Source: Viridibacterium sp035456105
GTDB taxonomy: Bacteria; Pseudomonadota; Gammaproteobacteria; Burkholderiales; Rhodocyclaceae
Direction of reading: 5' to 3'
NCBI GenBank assembly: GCA_035456105.1
Contig: DATIDV010000006.1
Span: 1 to 64,000 of the forward strand
DNA: 64,000 nt
The notes below the pieces were generated by a model, which had not been told where the DNA came from, did no database searches, and saw nothing but the letters and a program-made list of their open reading frames with translations. Positions 56,937 through 64,000 of this stretch are shown piece after piece (position 1 is the stretch's first letter; every line of letters starts with the position of its first letter). Both the position numbers and the translations under genes were made by a program.

Positions 56937-57509
56937 ATGGAAGCCTTCCTCGTCTCGACCGGCATCGTCGCCCTCGCTGAAATGGGCGACAAGACACAGC
57001 TGCTGGCCCTCGTTCTCGCCGCACGTTTCCGCAAGCCCTGGCCCATCGTCTGGGGCATTCTTGCCGCGACCCTGGTCAATCACGCCGGTGCCGGTGCCGC
57101 CGGGGCATGGATCACCAGCGTGCTCAGCCCCGAAATCCTGCGCTGGATCCTCGCGGCCTCCTTTCTTGGCATGGCGGCATGGATCATGATTCCGGACAAA
57201 CTGGACGAGGACGACGAGCCGAAAGGCCTGCGTTTCGGCGTGTTCGGTGCCACCCTCGTCGCCTTCTTTCTCGCCGAGATGGGCGACAAGACGCAGATCG
57301 CCACGGTTGCGCTGGCCGCGAAATATCAGACCTTGATTCCTGTCGTGGCGGGCACCACGCTGGGCATGATGCTGGCCAATGTGCCGGTGGTCTTCCTCGG
57401 CGACAAGCTCACGCGGCGCGTACCGATCAAGACCGTACACACGGTCTGTGCGGTGATTTTCGCAGTACTGGGCCTGCTGGCCCTGTTCAACGTCGGAAAT
57501 TTAACCTGA
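56937..57509 (+). CDS. TMEM165/GDT1 family manganese exporter
   Basis: A 190-residue membrane protein with six helices in two inverted repeats. Each repeat carries the family signature ALAEMGDKTQLL (near 11-22) and LAEMGDKTQIA (near 111-121), where the acidic and polar residues bind cations. In bacteria the family exports Mn2+. The riboswitch leader upstream fits manganese-induced expression. The name mneA/mntX is not used because orthology was not checked. Confidence 0.92.
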   Translation: MEAFLVSTGIVALAEMGDKTQLLALVLAARFRKPWPIVWGILAATLVNHAGAGAAGAWITSVLSPEILRWILAASFLGMAAWIMIPDKLDEDDEPKGLRFGVFGATLVAFFLAEMGDKTQIATVALAAKYQTLIPVVAGTTLGMMLANVPVVFLGDKLTRRVPIKTVHTVCAVIFAVLGLLALFNVGNLT

Positions 57510-57601
57510 GCACAGGCCGGCTCAAAGCTGCCTGACAAGCGGGATCGCCTTACAATCCCGCGCTGCCTTTCATTCAGACTTTCCCCTTCAGGAGCTCCGT
57601 C

Positions 57602-58426
57602 ATGACCGACCGTTACGCCATCATCGGCAACCCGATTGCCCAGGCCAAATCACCCGCGCTGCAAATGGCTTTTGCGAAGGCCAATGGCCAGGACATGGAA
57701 TACGGTGCGATCCTCGGCGAACCAGGGAAGTTTGCGGAAGCGATCCGCAAGTTCCAGCAGGAAGGCGGCAAGGGCATGAACATCACCATGCCATTCAAGC
57801 TCGATGCCTTCGAGTTTGCCGATGAGCTGACACCACGCGGCCGAGCGGCCGGCGCCCTCAATATGTTCACGCTGCGCGCCGACGGTACGGTGCTCGGCGA
57901 CAACACCGATGGCTTCGGCATCGTGCGCGACATCACCCACAACCTTGGCTGTACGATCCGCGGCCGTCGCGTGCTGCTTCTGGGTGCTGGTGGCGCCGTG
58001 CGCGGCACGCTGTTGCCGCTGTTCGCCGAAGCCCCTGCGGAAGTCTTCGTCGCCAATCGCACGGCCTCCAAGGCGCTCGAGCTGGCACAGGAATTCAGCA
58101 AGGAAGCCGGCAACACCAAACTCTCCGGCGGCGGCTTCGCCGACATTCCAGGCGGTTACGACATCATCATCAATGGCTCGGCCTCTAGCATGACCGGTGA
58201 AGTGCCACCGCTCGCGCCGGAAGTGTGGAAGGCCGCTTCGCTGGCCTACGACATGGCCTACAAGAAAGAGCCGACGTCCTTCGTGCTGGCGGCGCGTGAG
58301 GCCGGTGTAAAACAGACGGCGGACGGTCTCGGCATGGTGGTCGAACAGGGCGCGGAATGCTTCTTCCTGTGGCGCGGCATCCGTCCCGACACGGCACCGG
58401 TCATCGCCGCACTGCGCGCTGCCTGA
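57602..58426 (+). CDS. aroE: Shikimate dehydrogenase (NADP+)
   Basis: A 274-residue protein. The substrate part has IGNPIAQAKSP and NITMPFK with the catalytic lysine; NTDGFG binds shikimate; the Rossmann part has LLGAGGAVRGTLLPL and NRTASKA. It reduces 3-dehydroshikimate in aromatic synthesis, upstream of chorismate, the precursor of DHB. A TACAAT at 57551 may be its -10. Its TGA shares one base with the start of rsmB. Confidence 0.95.
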   Translation: MTDRYAIIGNPIAQAKSPALQMAFAKANGQDMEYGAILGEPGKFAEAIRKFQQEGGKGMNITMPFKLDAFEFADELTPRGRAAGALNMFTLRADGTVLGDNTDGFGIVRDITHNLGCTIRGRRVLLLGAGGAVRGTLLPLFAEAPAEVFVANRTASKALELAQEFSKEAGNTKLSGGGFADIPGGYDIIINGSASSMTGEVPPLAPEVWKAASLAYDMAYKKEPTSFVLAAREAGVKQTADGLGMVVEQGAECFFLWRGIRPDTAPVIAALRAA

Positions 58427-59838
58427 TGCGCAACAACGATCGCCCGCCGCGCACGTCTCCACGCACCGCGCCACGAACGCATACGAAAGCCGGCGTCCGG
58501 CCCGCGGCGACCGCGCCGGCCCCCCTGCTGCCGCCATTGCCTGCTGATTCGCTGGCAATGGCACTGACGGTGGCGGGCGACGCCATCGGTTACGTGCGCA
58601 ACGGCCATGCACTGAATGACGGCTTCACCGCTTTGTGGCGCCACTATCCTGATCTGCCGGCATCCACGCGCGGCGCGGCGCAAGACATGATCTACGGCAC
58701 GCTGCGCGACTATGGACGCGGCGAATTCCTGCTTGGGCGCCTGCTGCAACAACCGCTGACCGAGCCGACCATCGATGGCCTGCTGCGCGTCGCCCTGCAC
58801 CGCCTCGAAGTGCGCGCCGATACGGCCCATACGGTAGTCGATCAGGCGGTAGAAGCGGCCGCCCGCATCGCCCGTGGTGGCCTCAAGGGCCTCGTCAACG
58901 GCGTGCTGCGCAATGCCCTGCGCCAATGGGACAGCCTGATCACTGCGGCCGACTTTGATGAGCAGGCCCGCCTGCGCCACCCGAAGTGGTGGATCGCCAA
59001 GCTGCGCAAGACCTCTCCCGAAAACTGGCGTGAACAGTTGCAGGCGGCGAACACCCATCCGCCGATGAGCCTGCGCGTCAATCGTCGCAAGACCACCATG
59101 GCGGCCGCGCTGGCCGCCCTGCAAGATGCAGGGCATGCCGTGCGCCCGCTCGGCGACTATGCCATCCACATGGAAAAACCAGTGCCGGTCGCCAGCCTGC
59201 CAGGCTTCGCCGAGGGCCTTTTGTCAGTACAGGACTGGGGCGCGCAACAGGCTGCCACGCTGCTCGATCTGCAGGATGGCCAGCGCGTGCTGGACGCCTG
59301 TGCCGCACCGGGGGGCAAAACCGCGCACATGCTGGAGGCCGCCGACCTGCAGCTCACGGCACTGGACGCCGACCCTGAGCGCGCCCAGCGGGTAGAACTG
59401 CAGCTGGCGCGGCTGGGCCTGTCGGCCAGCGTCAAAACGGCCGATTGCCGCCAGACGCAAAGCTGGTGGGATGGTCGGCCCTTCGAGCGAATTCTCGCGG
59501 ATGTACCCTGCTCTGCGTCGGGGGTCGCCCGGCGGCATCCGGACATCAAATGGTTGCGCCAAGCAGACGATGTTGCGGGATTTGCAACACAGCAGGCCGA
59601 AATTCTGGAAGCCCTTTGGCCCACGCTGGCCGTGGGCGGAAAAATGCTTTATGTGACATGTTCGATCTTCGCGGAAGAAAACAACTTGCAGATCAGCCGT
59701 TTCGCTGCACGTCACGCCGATTGCCAACGTTTGGCATTTGCGGACGGGCTGTTTGAAGCGCGCTGGTTGCCAGGCCCCGAACATGATGGTTTTTATTTCG
59801 CTCTGCTCCAGAAGCGCGCATCGGGAAATCCGGCGTGA
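58426..59838 (+). CDS. rsmB: 16S rRNA (cytosine(967)-C(5))-methyltransferase
   Basis: The start ATG at 58426 overlaps the aroE stop by one base; 470 residues with a basic, low-complexity N-terminus of about 45 residues. An NusB-like domain (about 45-165; HTVVDQAVEAAARIARGGLKGLVNGVLRN) is followed by the methyltransferase: SAM motif DACAAPGGKTAHML, DADPERAQRV, catalytic DVPCSASG and VTCSIFAEEN with both cysteines. It methylates C967 of 16S rRNA. It is the first of the chain rsmB - DUF4390 - ntrY - ntrX. Confidence 0.95.
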   Translation: MRNNDRPPRTSPRTAPRTHTKAGVRPAATAPAPLLPPLPADSLAMALTVAGDAIGYVRNGHALNDGFTALWRHYPDLPASTRGAAQDMIYGTLRDYGRGEFLLGRLLQQPLTEPTIDGLLRVALHRLEVRADTAHTVVDQAVEAAARIARGGLKGLVNGVLRNALRQWDSLITAADFDEQARLRHPKWWIAKLRKTSPENWREQLQAANTHPPMSLRVNRRKTTMAAALAALQDAGHAVRPLGDYAIHMEKPVPVASLPGFAEGLLSVQDWGAQQAATLLDLQDGQRVLDACAAPGGKTAHMLEAADLQLTALDADPERAQRVELQLARLGLSASVKTADCRQTQSWWDGRPFERILADVPCSASGVARRHPDIKWLRQADDVAGFATQQAEILEALWPTLAVGGKMLYVTCSIFAEENNLQISRFAARHADCQRLAFADGLFEARWLPGPEHDGFYFALLQKRASGNPA

Positions 59839-59949
59839 AAAAATAGTCGTTCAAACAAGCGGCGGAACCGCCATCGCCCTTGCTGCGCATGGCAGGGCGA
59901 CGAGACTGCATCCATGAGCCATGCACGCGCGCACGCTTGTCGCAGCCCG

Positions 59950-60531
59950 ATGAATATGAGCGTCAGAGCCCTGTTGCTGAGTCTCCTCGCCTGTCTGGCG
60001 CTGCTCTGGCTGCCCGCCACTCAGGCTGCCGACAGCCGCAACGGCCTGAGCTTTCATTACACGGAAATTGTCGCAATCGACGACCATTACGTCGTCAATG
60101 CGACGATTGCTGGTGCCCCGCAGGCGCGACTGGAAGAGCTGGTTCAGGCCGGCGTATCAGTACCTTTCGTGGCCGAATTCGTCCTGACGCGCTCGCGCTG
60201 GTACTGGTTTGACGAGGTCATCGTCGAACGTGTCATGGACATGCGCCTCTCGTACCACGCCTTGACACGTCAATACCGCCTGACCGTAGGCGGCCTGCAC
60301 CGCAGCTTCCCGAGTTTCGAGCAGGCCTTTACTGCGCTGCTGTCGCTGCGCAACTGGGCCGTGGCCAATACCGACCAGTTGCCGAGCGGACAATCGCTCA
60401 ACGCCGCGCTGCGTTTCCGCCTCGACATGTCGCAGTTGCCCAAGCCTTTTCAGGTAGCCGCCCTCGGCAACCGCGACCTCGATATCTCGACCAACTGGGC
60501 GCGCTGGACCTTCCTGGCAGGAGCACGCTGA
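59950..60531 (+). CDS. DUF4390 domain secreted protein
   Basis: The start at 59950 gives a signal peptide (MSVRALLLSLLACLALLWLPATQAAD) and 193 residues; ATG 59914 lies further upstream. The mature part is one DUF4390 domain (LSFHYTEIVAIDDHYVVNATIAG, VPFVAEFVLTRSRWYWFDEVI, YRLTVGGLHRSFPSFEQAFTALLSLRNW). The domain recurs between rsmB and ntrY in betaproteobacteria. Its function is unknown; periplasmic localisation next to a membrane sensor kinase suggests a sensing accessory (inference). Confidence 0.88.
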   Translation: MNMSVRALLLSLLACLALLWLPATQAADSRNGLSFHYTEIVAIDDHYVVNATIAGAPQARLEELVQAGVSVPFVAEFVLTRSRWYWFDEVIVERVMDMRLSYHALTRQYRLTVGGLHRSFPSFEQAFTALLSLRNWAVANTDQLPSGQSLNAALRFRLDMSQLPKPFQVAALGNRDLDISTNWARWTFLAGAR

Positions 60532-60573
60532 TGCATCCGGTGCCGGTCTTTTCGGCTAAGGCGCACAACGATC

Positions 60574-62691
60574 ATGCGTAGCCGCACCATCCGCCACCTG
60601 GTGATCTTCACCACGGTACTCGGGGCCGTGCTGCTGTTCATGCTGGCGTCGGCGGGCTCCGGCACCTCGCTGTTCGATCACAACTACCCCTTTCTGCTGG
60701 CGGCCAATGGCGTCGTGGCGCTGGCCCTGTTCTCCCTCGTCGGCATCCAGCTGCACACCTTGTGGCGCGAATACCGGCAACGCCAGTTTGGCTCGCGCCT
60801 CAAGCTCAAGCTGATCGTGATGTTCGTGTCACTGTCAGTGCTGCCGGGTGCCGTCATCTATTTTGTGTCGGTGCAGTTCGCCGTGCAGTCGGTCGAGTCG
60901 CGCTACAACGTGAAGGTCGACACGGCCCTGGAGTCCGGTCTGTCACTGGGGCGCAGTGCGCTCGACTCCCTGCTCGACCAGCTCGCCGAGCGCGCCCACG
61001 ATGCGGCGCTGGAACTGGGGGATGTCGCCCTGCCGCCCAGCCTGCCAACCCTCACGCGCGTACGCGACAATCTCGGCGCCGCCAACGCCAGCGTCATCTC
61101 TGTGAGCGGTCGCGTGCTGGTCTCAGCCGGCGAGGACATGCAAGCGCTGCTGCCGGACTTGCCCGAAGCCGCGCAGTTGCGTCAGGCGCGCCAGAACCGT
61201 GGCCTCAAGGCAGTCGAGACGAATGGCTCGAACGGTCTCGTGCTGCGCGTGGTGGTGCCGATACCCAGCCGGCATTATTCAACCGACATTTTGTTACTGC
61301 AGGTCATGCAGCGCGTGCCGGAAGACCTTGCACGCAGCGCTGAAAGCATCCAGGCACTGCATCAGGACTATCAGGAGCTGCTGCTGTCGCGTCAGGGCCT
61401 CAAGCGCATCTACATCATCACCCTGACCCTCGCCCTGCTGCTGGCCGTATTTGCGGCAGTCGCCATCGCCTTCGTGTTTGCGCGCGCCTTCTCGGCGCCA
61501 TTGTCGATCCTTGCCGAAGGCACACAGGCCGTGGCCTCGGGCGATTTCTCGCCACGTCAGGCGCTGCCCGCACGCGACGAACTCGGCGTGCTGACGCAGA
61601 GCTTCAACCGCATGACGCGCCAGCTGCTCGATGCGCGTGCGCTGGCCGAAAAGAACAGTGCCGCGGTCGACGCCGCGCGGGCCTACCTCGAAAGCGTGCT
61701 GACCAACCTCTCGGCAGGCGTACTGGCCTTCTCCGCCGATGGCCGTTTGCGCGCCGCCAATCGTGGCGCGCTCACCAGCTTGCGCAGCGACCTGTCCAGC
61801 GTGGAAAACCGCGCACTGACGGACTGGTCCGAACACACGCAGTTCCGCGATGCCATCCTCACCGGTTTTGCCGAACGCGAGGGCGACTGGCACCAGCAAC
61901 TGGAAATTGATCGTGGCAATGGCGACTTGCAGACCCTGCTATTACATGGCTCGCGCCTGCCCGAGGGCAGCGGCGGCGGCTTCGTGGTGGTGTTCGACGA
62001 TATCTCGCAGATCATCTCGGCGCAGCGTAATGCGGCCTGGGCCGAAGTGGCGCGACGCCTCGCGCATGAGATCAAGAACCCGTTGACGCCGATCCAGCTT
62101 GCGGCTGAACGCCTCGAAATGCGCTTGTCAGAACAACTCGACGAAGCCGGGCGCAGCATGCTGACGCGCGCCACGCAAACCATCGTCAATCAGGTCGAAG
62201 CGCTCAAGACGCTGGTCAACAGCTTCCGCGATTACGCCCGCCTGCCCTCGCCGACGCTAATCAACCTTGACCTCAATGCCTTGATCCGTGAAGTGCTGGT
62301 GCTGTATGAAAGCGCGCCGAAACCCATCCTCACCGAACTCGCTGCGGACTTGCCGGCCGTGCAGGCCGACTCCAGCCAGTTGCGGCAGGTGATCCACAAC
62401 CTTCTGCAAAATGCCCAGCAGGCCATCGCTGAACAGGCAGACGGGCGCGTCCTGTTATCCACTCGACATGACGGCCGCCGCATCGAATTCGCCTTGCGCG
62501 ACAACGGCCCCGGCTTTCCTCCCGCCACCCTGCCACGCGCCTTTGAGCCCTATATCACCACCAAGGCACGTGGCACCGGACTGGGGTTGGCCATCGTCAA
62601 GAAAATCATCGACGAGCACCACGGCGAGATCACCTTGGGCAACCTGCCCGACGGGGGTGCCGAGGTGCGCATCCGGCTGCCGATTGCGTGA
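60574..62691 (+). CDS. ntrY: NtrY-like membrane sensor histidine kinase
   Basis: A 705-residue protein. Four hydrophobic helices in the first 300 residues (about 8-26, 37-56, 70-88, 285-308), a HAMP region (RAFSAPLSILAEGTQAVASGD), a PAS part (LTNLSAGVLAFSADGRLRAANRG), HisKA with the phosphorylated histidine in RRLAHEIKNPLTPIQLAAERL, and an ATPase domain (NLLQNAQQAI, DNGPGFPP, KARGTGLGLAIVKKI). It pairs with the NtrX-like regulator downstream. In related bacteria NtrYX senses redox or nitrogen state and affects respiration. It starts 42 bases after the DUF4390 gene. Confidence 0.94.
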   Translation: MRSRTIRHLVIFTTVLGAVLLFMLASAGSGTSLFDHNYPFLLAANGVVALALFSLVGIQLHTLWREYRQRQFGSRLKLKLIVMFVSLSVLPGAVIYFVSVQFAVQSVESRYNVKVDTALESGLSLGRSALDSLLDQLAERAHDAALELGDVALPPSLPTLTRVRDNLGAANASVISVSGRVLVSAGEDMQALLPDLPEAAQLRQARQNRGLKAVETNGSNGLVLRVVVPIPSRHYSTDILLLQVMQRVPEDLARSAESIQALHQDYQELLLSRQGLKRIYIITLTLALLLAVFAAVAIAFVFARAFSAPLSILAEGTQAVASGDFSPRQALPARDELGVLTQSFNRMTRQLLDARALAEKNSAAVDAARAYLESVLTNLSAGVLAFSADGRLRAANRGALTSLRSDLSSVENRALTDWSEHTQFRDAILTGFAEREGDWHQQLEIDRGNGDLQTLLLHGSRLPEGSGGGFVVVFDDISQIISAQRNAAWAEVARRLAHEIKNPLTPIQLAAERLEMRLSEQLDEAGRSMLTRATQTIVNQVEALKTLVNSFRDYARLPSPTLINLDLNALIREVLVLYESAPKPILTELAADLPAVQADSSQLRQVIHNLLQNAQQAIAEQADGRVLLSTRHDGRRIEFALRDNGPGFPPATLPRAFEPYITTKARGTGLGLAIVKKIIDEHHGEITLGNLPDGGAEVRIRLPIA

Positions 62692-62829
62692 GCGCAAGGA
62701 CGCCTCGGTAACAACCGCAAGTGCTCGGGCGCAACAGTGACAGAACTGGTATAAATGCAACAATTACGCAAGCGCCGCACAAGACAATAAAGCAATTCCC
62801 ATACGTTCATTCTTGGGTAGTAAAAGCAA

Positions 62830-64000
62830 GTGGCAAAAATTCTGGTCGTTGACGACGAAATCGGCATACGCGAACTGCTTTCCGAAATCCTTAAAGACGA
62901 AGGTCATGACGTTGTGCTGGCGGGCAACGCCGATGAGGCGCGCGCCTCGCGCCAGGGCGCCAGGCCCGATCTTGTGCTGCTCGATATCTGGATGCCCGAC
63001 ACCGATGGCGTAACCCTGCTCAAGGAATGGGCCGCCAATGGACAGCTCACCATGCCGGTAGTAATGATGTCCGGCCACGGCACCATCGACACCGCCGTCG
63101 AAGCGATCCGTTTCGGCGCAGTCGACTTTCTCGAAAAACCGATTGCGCTACAAAAGCTGCTCAGTGCAGTAAAGCGCGGACTGCAGCGCCAGCCGACGCG
63201 TGCGCGCTCGCACATGACATTGGCTGCGTTCACGCGCTCACCGATCCTGCGCGACCTGCGCAAGCGTCTCGAACAGATCACACAGAAATCCCGCATCGTG
63301 CTGCTGCGTATTGGCACCGGCTCTCTGGCCGAGCTCTGTGCGCGCAGCCAGCAAACGCCTGGGACCGCGTGGATCGACCTGGGCAGCATTTCACAGCCGC
63401 TGGAATTGCAGACGCTGGAAGCGGCGCGCGGTGGCCTGCTGTATGTTGAAAACATTGCCTTGCTGACGCGTGCCCAGCAGAAGAATCTGGCGTTCGCAGT
63501 GGAGCGTCTTGATCGCTGTGAGTTGCGCCTTATCGCCGCCAGCGATCGCAGCCCGGACGCCCTGCTGGCGGAAGGTTGGGAGCCGACGCTGATCCGACGC
63601 CTGTTTGAAATCTCGCTAGTGCCCCCGTCACTACTGGAGCTGCGAGACGAAGTGCCGGAGATGGCGCAGCAGATCCTGTCGCATCTGGTCGAATCGGCCG
63701 ATGTGCCGCCGCGCACCCTGTCGACGGGTGCTCTCAACGCGCTGCGCAACTGCACCTGGTCGGGCGGTTTCTTCGAACTCAAGTCGACCATCCGCTCGCT
63801 GGCGCTGGCCACGCTGGAGGAGGAAATTTCGCAGGAAGATGCTGTGCGCAGCGTCTCTCAGGCCACCACCACCGCCCTGTCCCTGCCGTTGGATATGCCG
63901 CTGCGCGAAGCGCGTGAAACCTTCGAGCGCCTGTACTTCGAGTATCACCTGCAGCTCGAGGACGGCAACATCACACGTCTGGCAGAAAAAGCCGGGCTGG
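62830..64000 (+). CDS. ntrX: NtrX-like response regulator with degenerate AAA+ domain (partial)
   Basis: The start is GTG at 62830; the frame runs to the window edge (390 codons). Receiver domain 1-120 is complete: VVDDE, LLDIWMPD with the phospho-aspartate, MMSGHG and EKP. The central region (about 135-330) aligns with sigma-54 activator ATPase domains in its second half (RGGLLYVENIALLTRAQQKNLAFAVE, IRRLFEISLVP) but the Walker A position reads RIGTGSLAELCARS, and no GAFTGA loop is seen. A Fis-type helix-turn-helix seems to start at the edge (LEDGNITRLAEKAGL). It probably acts without sigma-54 remodelling. Confidence 0.88.
   Translation, partial: MAKILVVDDEIGIRELLSEILKDEGHDVVLAGNADEARASRQGARPDLVLLDIWMPDTDGVTLLKEWAANGQLTMPVVMMSGHGTIDTAVEAIRFGAVDFLEKPIALQKLLSAVKRGLQRQPTRARSHMTLAAFTRSPILRDLRKRLEQITQKSRIVLLRIGTGSLAELCARSQQTPGTAWIDLGSISQPLELQTLEAARGGLLYVENIALLTRAQQKNLAFAVERLDRCELRLIAASDRSPDALLAEGWEPTLIRRLFEISLVPPSLLELRDEVPEMAQQILSHLVESADVPPRTLSTGALNALRNCTWSGGFFELKSTIRSLALATLEEEISQEDAVRSVSQATTTALSLPLDMPLREARETFERLYFEYHLQLEDGNITRLAEKAGL

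Overview
The window is GC-rich DNA from a Gram-negative bacterium, most likely a betaproteobacterium of the Rhodocyclales/Burkholderiales type (inference). Supporting signs are the outer-membrane TonB machinery, a HiPIP with a Tat signal, rsmB followed by a DUF4390 gene and ntrY/ntrX, a pyrR-pyrB-pseudo-dihydroorotase cluster, lgt-ilvD, and a yybP-ykoY leader on a manganese exporter gene.

Region 1 (1-6.2 kb) holds the end of a TonB-dependent receptor, a PepSY membrane protein, a 62-residue membrane protein and a HugZ-like protein, then a rhomboid protease and two poorly known envelope proteins. Region 2 (6.4-29.9 kb) is a complete catechol siderophore locus. Uptake genes run on the minus strand from a Fur box at 13136: receptor, periplasmic hydrolase, binding protein, FecCD permease, ATPase and DUF2218. 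A PchR-like AraC regulator, a second hydrolase, a free-standing VibH-like condensation enzyme, a lipoprotein and a phosphopantetheinyl transferase lie on the plus strand. Biosynthesis runs on the minus strand from a second Fur box at 29891: entC, entE, entB, a C-A-PCP-TE NRPS and entA. The NRPS pocket residues read DAEDIGTVIK, which looks like lysine or another basic residue rather than the serine of EntF, so the product is probably not enterobactin. A hipBA module sits inside the locus. The locus is full of short palindromic repeats of several families. Some are nested in one another, and two blocks lie in frame inside the NRPS gene.

Region 3 (30-34 kb) has hemP with a conserved small gene, a third Fur-like box, and a cyanobacterial/plastid-style ribosomal protein S4 paralogue, followed by a DUF853 ATPase. 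Region 4 (34.3-47.2 kb) is mostly housekeeping: yebC, a cold-shock/DUF1294 protein, two EamA exporters, a PilT/PilU-like ATPase, ruvC, an inactive dihydroorotase homologue with pyrB and pyrR, ruvX, algH, a hemerythrin-like protein, two flavin-barrel proteins and a HiPIP. The 5' leader of the PilT-like gene is a Y-shaped palindrome of about 267 nt that I do not recognise. Region 5 (47.4-64 kb) carries an RNB exoribonuclease, a TonB-like protein, a GAF-PAS-GGDEF-EAL protein, ilvD, lgt, the riboswitch and manganese exporter, aroE, rsmB, a DUF4390 protein, ntrY and the start of an ntrX whose AAA+ domain looks degenerate.

Together, DHB made by EntC/EntB/EntA is activated by EntE, loaded on EntB and joined to an amine by the NRPS and perhaps the VibH-like enzyme. 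The ferric complex would be imported through the TonB receptor and FecBCD-type transporter, and the metal released by hydrolases, PepSY or HugZ proteins.
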